Position numbers and translations under genes: made by a program. This document shows positions 1-9,662 of a stretch of 64,000 nucleotides of DNA, one piece after another. This DNA is from Clostridium swellfunianum (GTDB taxonomy: Bacteria > Bacillota > Clostridia > Clostridiales > Clostridiaceae). The stretch spans positions 3,822,501 to 3,886,500 of the forward strand of contig NZ_JAMOFV010000006.1 of the NCBI RefSeq assembly GCF_023656515.1, written 5' to 3'. The notes beneath the pieces are model-generated. The model saw only the letters and a list, made by a program, of their open reading frames with translations, searched no databases and had not been told where the DNA came from. Every line of letters begins with the position of its first letter. Position 1 is the first letter of the stretch.

Positions 1-1921
<1,921 letters not shown>

Positions 1922-1970
1922 AATATATTTTAATCTGTGCAATTTTGAAAGAACAAAAAATTGTTCTATA

Positions 1971-2087
1971 TCTGGTGATGATGGCGAGAAGGCTACACCC
2001 GTTCCCATACCGAACACGATGGTTAAGCTTCTCAGCGCCGATGGTACTGCTCGGGAGACTGAGTGGAAGAGTAGGACGTTGCCAGGT
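1971..2087 (+). rRNA. 5S ribosomal RNA
   Basis: A 117-nt block starts TCTGGTGATGATGGCG and ends GACGTTGCCAGGT. It has the conserved CCCGTTCCCATACCGAACACG loop region. The 5' TCTGGT and 3' GCCAGG ends pair to form helix I. It follows the 23S gene by about 50 nt. That spacer contains a short GAACAA/TTGTTC hairpin, probably a processing stem. Confidence 0.97.
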
Positions 2088-2090
2088 TAA

Positions 2091-2127
2091 AGACACTAAG
2101 TATTATACTTAGTGTCTTTTGTTTTTA
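2091..2127 (+). terminator. rrn operon intrinsic terminator
   Basis: A perfect 12-bp inverted repeat (AGACACTAAGTA / TACTTAGTGTCT, 3-nt loop) sits directly after the 5S gene and is followed by TTTTGTTTTT. This is a classic rho-independent terminator ending the rRNA operon. Confidence 0.93.
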
Positions 2128-2542
2128 CTGTAGATTTTATAAGTGTAATTTATAGACGATATTGACAAATAAGCATCGAATTAAAACTCGATGCTTATTT
2201 TTGCGCAAATATCATCAAAACCATGTGAATGTTATTGCTATATATAATTTAATTATATATAATATAACTTAATAAACAATTCAAATAATTTTGACAACTT
2301 GTCCATTGTAAAAGAGAAATTTAAAACTTATAATAGAATATATACAGTATGTATAATTATGGAAAACGCTTAATAAAAGTAAATATAGAAATAAATTTTT
2401 GATTACTTTGTTTAATATTTAATATATGGCAATAATCTTAAATAGATGTTTGTCGGTTAAGGAGGGCAGGGCAGAATATAATAATCTAATTAAGCTACTA
2501 AATTAACTACTACATTATATTTTAGAAAGGCGGGAGTTTCAT
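2128..2542 (+). other. Intergenic region between rrn operon and EF-G paralogue
   Basis: This 415-bp AT-rich gap has no convincing ORF. A second hairpin, AATAAGCATCGA / TCGATGCTTATT with a T-rich 3' flank, lies at 2168-2203 and may be a back-up rrn terminator. A TATAAT hexamer at 2329-2334 with TTGTAA 17 bp upstream (2306-2311) is a plausible promoter for the next gene. A TTGACA at 2291-2296 has no -10 at the right distance. An isolated ribosome-binding-like AAGGAGGG at 2459-2466 is followed by no start codon. Confidence 0.6.
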
Positions 2543-4633
2543 ATGAAAGAGTACAAAACCAAAAACTTAAGAAATGTAGGAATAGTAGGTCATAGCGGCG
2601 CGGGAAAAACTACATTAACAGAGGCAGTACTATTTTATACAAAGACAATCGATAGAGTAGGTAAAATTGAAGAGGGAACAACAATAAGTGATTATGATGT
2701 AGAAGAAAAGAAGAGGGGGATATCTGTATCAACAGCAGTAGCACCATGTGAATATAATAATACGAAGATTAATTTAGTAGATATGCCTGGATATTTTGAT
2801 TTTGTTGGAGAAATGATTGAAGGTTTAAGAGCTGTTGATTTAGCATTAATAACAGTTTGTGGAGCATCAGGAATCCAAGTCGGAACAGAAAAGGCTTGGG
2901 ATTATGTTAATAAGAGAAAAATGCCAAGGGCGTTCTTTATAAATAAATTAGATAGAGAAAATAGTAATTTTGATAAAGTACTAGGTGAACTTAAAGATAA
3001 GTTTGGTATATCTGTTGTGCCGATTCAGTACCCAATAGGAGATGAGGCACAATTCAGAGGCATTGTAAACGTTATTTCAGGAAAGGCAAGATTATTTAAT
3101 TCAAAAACCCGAGCTATGGAAGAAACAGATATTCCTGCGGAACTAGTAGATAAGGCTGCTGAATGCAAAAATATGATAATGGAAGCTGTTGCCGAAACTG
3201 ATGAGACACTTTTAGAAAAGTATTTTAGTGAAGGTCAGTTAAGCGATGAAGAAATATACCAGGGGCTTATAGCAGGTTCTGCAAAAGGTGAAATAGCACC
3301 TGTTATGTGTGGTTCTGCATTAACTGGTATTGGTATTGAAACTTTAGTTGAAGATATAATAGAATGCTTTCCATCACCAGAAAATATGGAAACCTTAAAG
3401 GCTAAGAATGTTAAAAATAACACAGATTTAGAAATTAGAATAAAGGAGGATGCTCCATTCTCAGCTTTTGTATTTAAAACAATAGCAGACCCATTTGTAG
3501 GTAAGCTTTCATTATTTAGAGTTATGACTGGTAAGGCAAAAGCTGATTCTACCGTATATAATTCAAATAAAGATAAGCAAGAGAAGATAGGGACGATGTA
3601 CTTTGTTAGAGGTAAATCACAAACTCCAACACAGGAAATAGTAGCGGGGGATATTGGAGCTGTTGCTAAGCTTCAATTTACTGGAACTGGAGATACATTG
3701 TGTGAGATGGCTTCTCCGATAGCCTTTGAAGAAATTAATTTTCCAGCACCATCGATGTCAATGTCTGTACTTCCTAAGGCTAAAGGTGATGAAGATAAAA
3801 TATCCTCAGGATTAACAAAGCTTCTAGAAGAAGATCCAACTTTCAAGGTATCACGAGATGTTGAGAATGCTGAGATGATAGTTTCTGGTGTAGGGGAAAC
3901 ACACCTGGATATAATAGCAAGCAAACTAAAGAATAAATTTGGTGCTGATGTTTCTCTTGAAGTGCCAAAGGTTCCTTATAGAGAAACCATAAGGAAAATG
4001 TCAGATGTTCAAGGAAAGCATAAGAAGCAGTCTGGAGGGCATGGTCAATACGGAGATGTATGGATAAAGTTTGAACCACGAAACGATGGAGAAGATGAGC
4101 TTCAATTTGTAGACCAAATAGTTGGAGGGGTTGTTCCAAGACAATACATACCAGCTGTTGACAAAGGTCTAAGGGAATGCATACAGCGTGGTATACTTGC
4201 AGGTTACCCTGTTATAAGATTAAAGGCAACTCTACATGATGGATCTTTCCACCCTGTTGATTCGTCTGAAATGGCCTTTAAGGTGGCAGCATCACTTGCG
4301 TACAAGAAAGGACTTCAAGCAGCTGATCCTATTCTTCTTGAACCTGTTATGCATGTTGAGGTTATAGTACCAGATGAATATATGGGAGACGTTATGGGTG
4401 ATATAACCAAGAAAAGGGGAAGAGTTCTTGGTATGGAACCAGATGATGGGAATCAAAAAATTATTGCTGAGGTACCTATGGCCGAACTATTTAAGTATGC
4501 TACTGACCTAAAGTCTATGACTCAAGCAAGAGCAAACTTTAGTATGAGATTTGAGAGATATGAAGAAGTGCCAGCTTTGGAATCTAATAAGATAATAGAA
4601 GCTGCAAAAAAATTAAAAGAAGCAGAAGAGTAA
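2543..4633 (+). CDS. Elongation factor G-like GTPase (EF-G paralogue, FusA2 type)
   Basis: A 696-residue five-domain translational GTPase of the EF-G family. The P-loop GHSGAGKT is at residues 16-23 and G4 NKLD at 134-137; the C-terminal EF-G domains IV and V follow. The G3 motif reads DMPGY (80-84), so the catalytic histidine of canonical EF-G (DTPGH) is tyrosine here. In known families this change marks EF-G-like paralogues rather than the housekeeping translocase, which is normally encoded next to rpsL/rpsG. Its ribosomal role here (translocation backup, recycling or stress) cannot be told from sequence. It is monocistronic, starts after AGAAAGGCGGGAG and is closed by a strong terminator. 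The location just after the rrn operon is noteworthy. Confidence 0.9.
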   Translation: MKEYKTKNLRNVGIVGHSGAGKTTLTEAVLFYTKTIDRVGKIEEGTTISDYDVEEKKRGISVSTAVAPCEYNNTKINLVDMPGYFDFVGEMIEGLRAVDLALITVCGASGIQVGTEKAWDYVNKRKMPRAFFINKLDRENSNFDKVLGELKDKFGISVVPIQYPIGDEAQFRGIVNVISGKARLFNSKTRAMEETDIPAELVDKAAECKNMIMEAVAETDETLLEKYFSEGQLSDEEIYQGLIAGSAKGEIAPVMCGSALTGIGIETLVEDIIECFPSPENMETLKAKNVKNNTDLEIRIKEDAPFSAFVFKTIADPFVGKLSLFRVMTGKAKADSTVYNSNKDKQEKIGTMYFVRGKSQTPTQEIVAGDIGAVAKLQFTGTGDTLCEMASPIAFEEINFPAPSMSMSVLPKAKGDEDKISSGLTKLLEEDPTFKVSRDVENAEMIVSGVGETHLDIIASKLKNKFGADVSLEVPKVPYRETIRKMSDVQGKHKKQSGGHGQYGDVWIKFEPRNDGEDELQFVDQIVGGVVPRQYIPAVDKGLRECIQRGILAGYPVIRLKATLHDGSFHPVDSSEMAFKVAASLAYKKGLQAADPILLEPVMHVEVIVPDEYMGDVMGDITKKRGRVLGMEPDDGNQKIIAEVPMAELFKYATDLKSMTQARANFSMRFERYEEVPALESNKIIEAAKKLKEAEE

Positions 4634-4637
4634 AATA

Positions 4638-4668
4638 AAACTCCCTGAAGCAATTCAGGGAGTTTTTC
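4638..4668 (+). terminator. Intrinsic terminator after EF-G-like gene
   Basis: A 12-bp perfect stem AAACTCCCTGAA / TTCAGGGAGTTT with a 4-nt loop and trailing T residues. It lies between convergent genes and could also serve rubrerythrin on the other strand. Confidence 0.9.
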
Positions 4669-4678
4669 TATAGCTATT

Positions 4679-5266
4679 TTAGTAAGCTTCAACGAAAAGC
4701 TCAAAATAGCTTTGTGAGTGCAAGCAAGCTGGGCAAGCCTTTGGAGCTTCAGTACCTTCAAATATGTAGCCACAATTATTGCACTTCCAAAGTACAGTTT
4801 CATTTTTCTTAAATACTTCTTCATTTTCTACATTAGAAAGCAACTTTAAATATCTAGCTTCATGTCTCTTTTCAACCTCAGCTATTTTTCTGAAAGCTAC
4901 AGCTACAGTTGGGAAACCTTCTTGTTGAGCTACATCAGCAAATTTAGGATATAAATCAGTCCATTCCTCATTCTCTCCACTAGCAGCAGCTTTAAGATTG
5001 AATTTTGTATCTCCGAGTCCTACTGGGAAATCAGCTGTAATTCCAACAACTTCACCCATTAGTCCACCTTCATTTAATAATTTGAAAAATCTTTCAGCAT
5101 GCTCTTTTTCGTTATTAGCAGTTTCAATGAATAAATCAGCTATTTGTAAATAACCTTCTTTTTTCGCTACTGAAGCATAGAAAGTATATCTGTTTCTAGC
5201 CTGTGATTCTCCAGCAAAAGCCTTCATTAAATTTTCTGCAGTTCTAGTTCCTTTTAGTGAATTCAT
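4679..5266 (-). CDS. rbr: Rubrerythrin
   Basis: A 195-residue non-haem iron peroxidase that reduces hydrogen peroxide in anaerobes. The N-terminal ferritin-like domain carries the di-iron ligands ([10 protein letters not shown] near residues 19-28, NNEKEHAE near 50-57, then [10 protein letters not shown]). The C-terminal rubredoxin-like domain has two Cys-x2-Cys knuckles (CNNC and CPAC). The start is set at the ATG at 5266 because GGGAGGA lies 7-9 nt upstream. The longer frame from 5287 would place its start codons before that binding site. It is monocistronic with its own promoter, as expected for an oxidative-stress gene; a PerR-type operator was looked for but not convincingly seen. Confidence 0.95.
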   Translation of the reverse strand: MNSLKGTRTAENLMKAFAGESQARNRYTFYASVAKKEGYLQIADLFIETANNEKEHAERFFKLLNEGGLMGEVVGITADFPVGLGDTKFNLKAAASGENEEWTDLYPKFADVAQQEGFPTVAVAFRKIAEVEKRHEARYLKLLSNVENEEVFKKNETVLWKCNNCGYIFEGTEAPKACPACLHSQSYFELFVEAY

Positions 5267-5321
5267 AAATAATCCTCCCATCATCATTCAACAAATTGCC
5301 AAATACTGGCGCAACAAGTCT

Positions 5322-5331
5322 ATTATAACAT
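5322..5331 (-). promoter_or_regulatory. Extended -10 promoter for rubrerythrin
   Basis: Read on the reverse strand, TGTTATAAT (TG-n-TATAAT) occurs about 55 bp upstream of the rubrerythrin start. It is an extended -10 element with no strong -35, so the call rests on the -10 alone. Confidence 0.5.
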
Positions 5332-5452
5332 AAGAATTATTTTCCATAAATAAATTATTGGTAAAAAATTAGTGAATATTTTATTATATATTACAAAAAA
5401 TAAGCATGGAAGATTTCAGGATTAGATGCTTGTAAGCAGAAGGAGAGATATT

Positions 5453-5704
5453 ATGTCTGAATATCGTTTGGAAATTAATGGAACCATGGGATTGAGTGAT
5501 TATAGCAATATAAATGACTATCTAAATATTATTGGAGAGAATGATAAGGTTATAATTACTGTTGGATCTGGAGAATCTCATAATGTAGATATAATAACCA
5601 ATATTTTAAGACACAATGGTTTTGAAGTAGCACTCAAGGGTGGTAATGATGATGCCACATATCATATTACCGCATTTAGACAAGGTGATGAATTTAAAGC
5701 ATAA
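5453..5704 (+). CDS. Small conserved-looking protein of unknown function
   Basis: An 83-residue acidic soluble protein. The start is set at the ATG at 5453 because AAGGAGAG lies 6 nt before it; the in-frame ATG at 5426 has no binding site. The sequence alternates predicted strands and helices (strand near 2-9, helix 14-25, strand 31-36, helix 41-51, strand 54-58, strand near the C-terminus). That suggests a compact alpha/beta fold. There is no signal peptide, membrane segment or cysteine. I do not recognise the family. It lies alone between rubrerythrin (divergent) and glucokinase, and a strong terminator separates it from the latter. Confidence 0.75.
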   Translation: MSEYRLEINGTMGLSDYSNINDYLNIIGENDKVIITVGSGESHNVDIITNILRHNGFEVALKGGNDDATYHITAFRQGDEFKA

Positions 5705-5721
5705 AATTTATAAAGCTTTAC

Positions 5722-5760
5722 AAAACACAAGTTATATATTTTATATAACTTGTGTTTTGT
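5722..5760 (+). terminator. Intrinsic terminator
   Basis: A 17-bp perfect inverted repeat (AAAACACAAGTTATATA with its complement, 3-nt loop) ends in TTTTG. It closes the small protein gene at 5453-5704. A TATAAT at 5763-5768 just beyond it may belong to the glucokinase promoter. Confidence 0.85.
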
Positions 5761-5824
5761 TGTATAATAAAGACTAGTATTAATTCTTATATTATTAGAT
5801 TTATTACATTTTGGAGGAAGCTAA

Positions 5825-6775
5825 ATGGAAAAGAATTTTGTTATTGGAATTGACTTAGGGGGCACAAAAATAAATGGCGCTCTTGCAGATTTAAAAGGAA
5901 ATATTTTAGGACAGCATACTATACCAACAAATGCTTCTGAAGGCGAACAAGCTGTTTTAGGAAGAATAATTGATGTTATAGAAAAGGTTATGGAAAAGGC
6001 TGATAAGAGCATTGAGGAAGTTAAAGCTATTGGAATTGGTTCACCAGGACCTCTTGATGCTAAAGCTGGTGTAATAATAACTACACCGAATCTTCCGTTT
6101 AGAAATTTCCAATTGGTTAAGCCTATACATGAAAAATTTAATGTACCTACATATTTAGATAATGATGCCAATGTTGCTGCTATTGGAGAATTTATGCTTG
6201 GAGCAGGAAAAGGTACAACCAACATGGTTTATATAACAGTCAGCACAGGTATAGGAGGCGGAGCTATACTAAATGGAAAAGTATATAGAGGAAATACATC
6301 AAACGCTCTTGAAGTAGGTCACACTACTGTTCTTCCAGACGGGCCAAGATGTAATTGCGGAAACTATGGGTGCGTGGAAGCTATAGCTTCAGGAACTGCT
6401 ATCGCAAGACAGGCTAAAGAAGCTATTGAAGCAGGGCTTAATACATCGCTTAGCTTATATGATAAAGTTACTTCCTATGAAGTATATAAAGCTGCACAAG
6501 ATGGAGATAAAGTTGCTAAAGAATTATTAGAAAGAAGCTTTACTTATCTTGGAATAGCTGTAGCTAACATTATAACAAGCTTTGATCCAGAAATGTTTGT
6601 TATAGGTGGCGGAGTTTCACAGATGGGCTCGGTTTTATTTGATAAGGTACAGGAAATTGTAAACAAAAGATGTTTTAAAGCAATGTCAGAGAATTGCAAG
6701 ATTGTTCCCGCAGGACTTGGAACAGATGCAGGAGTAGTAGGAGCAGTAGCTCTAGCATTACTAGAAAGTAAATAA
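5825..6775 (+). CDS. glcK: ROK-family glucokinase
   Basis: A 316-residue cytoplasmic sugar kinase that phosphorylates glucose at C6 with ATP. It has the phosphate-binding DLGGTKI near residue 10, the catalytic Asp in DNDANV (112-117), and the ROK zinc site formed by His166 and the cluster CNCGNYGCVE (176-185). Length and motifs fit the Firmicute GlcK group. Other ROK kinases (N-acetylhexosamine, fructose) share these motifs, so the substrate is by family resemblance. The ATG follows GGAGGAAGCTA. It is a single-gene unit closed by a terminator, and there is no sugar transport gene next to it. Confidence 0.9.
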   Translation: MEKNFVIGIDLGGTKINGALADLKGNILGQHTIPTNASEGEQAVLGRIIDVIEKVMEKADKSIEEVKAIGIGSPGPLDAKAGVIITTPNLPFRNFQLVKPIHEKFNVPTYLDNDANVAAIGEFMLGAGKGTTNMVYITVSTGIGGGAILNGKVYRGNTSNALEVGHTTVLPDGPRCNCGNYGCVEAIASGTAIARQAKEAIEAGLNTSLSLYDKVTSYEVYKAAQDGDKVAKELLERSFTYLGIAVANIITSFDPEMFVIGGGVSQMGSVLFDKVQEIVNKRCFKAMSENCKIVPAGLGTDAGVVGAVALALLESK

Positions 6776-6783
6776 ATTATATG

Positions 6784-6822
6784 AACGCTTAGTAATTACA
6801 TTTTACTAAGCGTTTATTTTTT
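6784..6822 (+). terminator. Intrinsic terminator after glucokinase
   Basis: A 12-bp stem AACGCTTAGTAA / TTACTAAGCGTT with a 7-nt loop, followed by TATTTTTT. Confidence 0.88.
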
Positions 6823-7088
6823 ATGAATAAGAGTAAGTATTAGTGGAAGAATATTTTTATTATATTTAAATATAACTTTATAATATATAAAAATAGCAAT
6901 TCATAAATATAGTGAATACGTTTCAAATTGCTAAATAAAATTGAAAATATACGAAAAATGATGAAAAAACGCAGAAAATAACGAGATTTGAACTAGGATT
7001 GCTATTTTGTAATTTTTTATAATTTAATAAATTGTGAATTTTATGTTACTCTAGTGTAGCGATACTATATATTAAAGGAGGAAATTAC
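6823..7088 (+). promoter_or_regulatory. AT-rich leader of first OPT transporter with competing inverted repeats
   Basis: There is no ORF in this stretch. The segment AAAATAGCAAT (6890-6900) is complementary to ATTGCTATTTT at 6998-7008, and its core TAGCAATT also matches AATTGCTA at 6926-6933. The two pairings exclude each other, and the distal arm is followed by a T-rich run. A possible promoter, TTTATG (7040-7045) and TACTAT (7063-7068) with 17-bp spacing, would start transcription very close to the gene. If that is the only promoter, the repeats would act as DNA sites rather than RNA. No known riboswitch was recognised. Confidence 0.35.
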
Positions 7089-9044
7089 ATGTCAGAACAT
7101 AAGGGTCTTTCTCACACAGCGTATGGTGGCATTAAAGGCGAAGACTATATTCCATACATACCAGCTAGTCAAGCTATGCCTGAATTAAGTTCTATATCCC
7201 TATTGATTGGCGTATTGTTAGCCGCGTTATTTGCTGCAGCTAATACATACTTAGCTCTTAACGTAGGTATGACTATAGCAGCAGGTATACCAGCAGCAAT
7301 ACTCGGTACAGGATTATTAAAGATACTATTTAGACGTAATAACATTCTTGAAGCTAATATGATTTCAGGAGTTGCTGCAATGGGTGAATCCCTAGCTGGT
7401 GGTATAGTGTTTACTTTACCTGCAGTATTTATATGGGGAATGAGCTTAAGCGTAGCTACAATAGTAATAATTACTCTTCTTGGCGGATTACTAGGAGTAA
7501 TATTTGTTGTGCCACTAAGAAGATATCTTATAGTCGAAGAACACGGAAAGCTTGCTTTTCCAGAAAGTATGGCAGCAGCAGAGGTTCTTGTAACAAGTAA
7601 TGCAGGAGGAGCTGGTTTTACAACAGTTCTTACTGGTATCATAGTTGGTGGAATCTACAAGCTTCTTTCAGCAGGCCTTCTTCTCTGGTCTGAAGAGCCA
7701 AACTGGAACATAAATTTAACTCAAAACAATAAGCCTATATATCAAACATTTTTTGGATTTGATGCAATGGCATCTCTTGCAGGAGTTGGGTTTATAGTTG
7801 GTATAGAAGCATCACTTTATATGTTTGCAGGTGCTTTGGTTGCTACCTTTGGACTTATACCACTTATAATGTTTATAGGTCAAGGCTCAAATACAGTGTT
7901 GTACCCAGCAACAGAAGCAATAAGCAAATTAAGTGCTTCAGCAATAAGAGGTAATTATATCAGATATATTGGTGCTGGTGCAGTTGCAGCAGGAGGATTT
8001 ATTTCTCTAGCTAAGTCACTTCCAACAATAATTAAATCCTTTAAAGCGGCTATGTCTGGTATAGGAGCTAAAGGCGGAGAAACTAAGAGAACAGATTTAG
8101 ATATTCCTATGACTTGGGTTATTGGAGGAGCTGCATTAGTTTTCTTCCTATCATGGCTACTTCCGTTTGGAGCAACTAGAATAGGTTTTGCAGGAGCGCT
8201 TCTCGCAGTTGTATTTTCCTTCTTCTTTGCAGTAGTTTCTGCAAGAATTTGCGGTATAATAGGAGCGTCAAACAACCCAGTTTCCGGTATGACCATTGCA
8301 ACATTATTATTTGTTACTTCTGTTTTAAAGGCAGTTGGAAGAACAGGTAATGATGGAATGCTGGCAGCTCTTATAACTGGTGCTATAGTATGTATTGGTA
8401 TATCAGTAGCAGGAGGAGCAGGTCAGGCACTTAAAACAACATATATAATCGGTGGAACTCCAAAGAAGGTTCAAATAGGAATGTATCTTGGAGTTATATT
8501 AGGAGCAGTGGCTGCTGCTTTAACTGTAATGCTTATGATAAATACTTATGGCTTTACAGGACCTAGAGCAATAGCGGCACCTCAAGCAACTCTTATGTCA
8601 ATGGTTGTTCAAGGTGTTATGACAGCACAACTTCCTTGGTCTCTAATACTTATTGGAGCAACCTTTGGTGTAATGATTGAACTATTGGGACTTCCAGTGC
8701 TTCCAGTTGCTCTTGGAATTTACTTGCCAATTCACCTAAGTGCTGGTATACTAGTAGGTGGATTAGTTAGAGTTATAGTTGATAAAAAATACATGAAAAA
8801 TGAAACAGAACTTAAGGAAAAAACAGAAAAAGGTATTTTGCTTGCATCAGGACTTGTTGCTGGAGACGCTATTATGGGTATCGTAGTAGCAGTATTAACA
8901 GCTGCTGGTTTAGGTGAAGCAGTTGGAATTGGTCCAAAGTTTATCCCTGGATTATCAGGTAACAATTGGACTGCAGCCATAATTTATCTATTGCTTGCAT
9001 TTTGGATATATAAGTTTACAGTAAAGAAAGACAACAAAGCTTAG
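7089..9044 (+). CDS. OPT-family oligopeptide transporter (copy 1)
   Basis: A 651-residue polytopic membrane protein of the OPT/YSL superfamily, bacterial subgroup. It probably imports small peptides, or a metal-peptide chelate, with protons. The N-terminus has the subgroup signature GLSHTAYGGIKGEDYIPY before the first membrane segment. Many Gly/Ala-rich helices follow, with conserved loops VVPLRRYLIVEEHGKLAFPE and the NNPVSGMTIATLL region. It starts after AAAGGAGG. It is clearly paralogous to the OPT gene at 9663-11564, sharing the same N-terminal signature and loops. Substrate cannot be assigned. A hairpin without a full T-tract separates it from the PqqD-like gene, so partial read-through is likely. 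Confidence 0.9.
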   Translation: MSEHKGLSHTAYGGIKGEDYIPYIPASQAMPELSSISLLIGVLLAALFAAANTYLALNVGMTIAAGIPAAILGTGLLKILFRRNNILEANMISGVAAMGESLAGGIVFTLPAVFIWGMSLSVATIVIITLLGGLLGVIFVVPLRRYLIVEEHGKLAFPESMAAAEVLVTSNAGGAGFTTVLTGIIVGGIYKLLSAGLLLWSEEPNWNINLTQNNKPIYQTFFGFDAMASLAGVGFIVGIEASLYMFAGALVATFGLIPLIMFIGQGSNTVLYPATEAISKLSASAIRGNYIRYIGAGAVAAGGFISLAKSLPTIIKSFKAAMSGIGAKGGETKRTDLDIPMTWVIGGAALVFFLSWLLPFGATRIGFAGALLAVVFSFFFAVVSARICGIIGASNNPVSGMTIATLLFVTSVLKAVGRTGNDGMLAALITGAIVCIGISVAGGAGQALKTTYIIGGTPKKVQIGMYLGVILGAVAAALTVMLMINTYGFTGPRAIAAPQATLMSMVVQGVMTAQLPWSLILIGATFGVMIELLGLPVLPVALGIYLPIHLSAGILVGGLVRVIVDKKYMKNETELKEKTEKGILLASGLVAGDAIMGIVVAVLTAAGLGEAVGIGPKFIPGLSGNNWTAAIIYLLLAFWIYKFTVKKDNKA

Positions 9045-9055
9045 TAAAAAATAAT

Positions 9056-9082
9056 AGGAGAGCAGAAGTGCTCTCCTTAATT
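9056..9082 (+). terminator. Hairpin between OPT gene 1 and PqqD-like gene (weak terminator or attenuator)
   Basis: A perfect 9-bp stem AGGAGAGCA / TGCTCTCCT with loop GAAG, followed only by TAATTT. The short T-run suggests an incomplete terminator or an mRNA-stabilising stem. It would set the ratio between transporter and PqqD-like protein. Confidence 0.5.
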
Positions 9083-9103
9083 TATAAAAGGCGGGAGTTA
9101 TTT

Positions 9104-9487
9104 ATGTTGTTTAATAAAGAAACACAAAAAGAAAATCATAAAGAAGATAATTTTCTTTTGTACATACCAAGAAAAAAGCATGATAATTGGGAAGTTAGAA
9201 AAGGAAAAGTATATTTGATTTTTCATCATGACAGGACTGTTGAAAGATTTGCAAGATGGCTTGTAAAAAAGCCAACAGTAAGTGACGTAGAATTGGATGA
9301 AATAGGTTCCAAGGTTTGGCAATGTATAGATGGACAAAAGACAGTTTACGATATAGGTGAAGAACTTAAAAATTATTTTGGTGAAAAGATAGATCCAGTT
9401 TACGACCGTCTGATAATGTATTTAAGATATTTAAATAAAAAGAGTTGGATATCCTTTGAGAGAGGAGTTCAAAAAGAGGCAAATTGA
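9104..9487 (+). CDS. PqqD-like (RiPP-recognition-element fold) protein
   Basis: A 127-residue soluble protein. After a lysine-rich N-terminus, the region from about residue 65 onward (DEIGSKVWQCIDGQKTVYDI, then a FGEKIDP-type helix and RLIMYLRYLNKK) matches the PqqD family. This winged-helix fold binds leader peptides of ribosomally made, modified peptides. The start is placed at the ATG at 9104, preceded by GGCGGGAG; the frame's upstream start at 9068 lies in a hairpin. No radical-SAM enzyme, other modification enzyme or small precursor ORF was found nearby. Its neighbours are two OPT transporters, so a role linked to peptide uptake is an inference only. Confidence 0.8.
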   Translation: MLFNKETQKENHKEDNFLLYIPRKKHDNWEVRKGKVYLIFHHDRTVERFARWLVKKPTVSDVELDEIGSKVWQCIDGQKTVYDIGEELKNYFGEKIDPVYDRLIMYLRYLNKKSWISFERGVQKEAN

Positions 9488-9512
9488 TTTAATTCAAGAT
9501 GCCTCTTTTTTA
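9471..9512 (+). terminator. Terminator overlapping the end of the PqqD-like gene
   Basis: An 11-bp stem AAAAAGAGGCA / TGCCTCTTTTT with an 18-nt loop and T-tail. Its 5' arm lies in the last codons of the gene. Confidence 0.8.
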
Positions 9513-9662
9513 TATGAAATATAAATTTGTAAAAAAATATAGGATACAAGAAATATTTCATAAAATTCAAAATATATTATAATATGCAGTTTACTGTAAA
9601 AAGTAACTGTGATATCATGAAATTGTCCTAGTTTTTTAAATTTTATTAGGGGGGGTAAAAAA

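Noticed and set aside
2291-2296. TTGACA as -35 of the EF-G-like gene
   Set aside because: No -10 at 16-18 bp; the only TATAAT is 32 bp away, so a different -35 is more likely.
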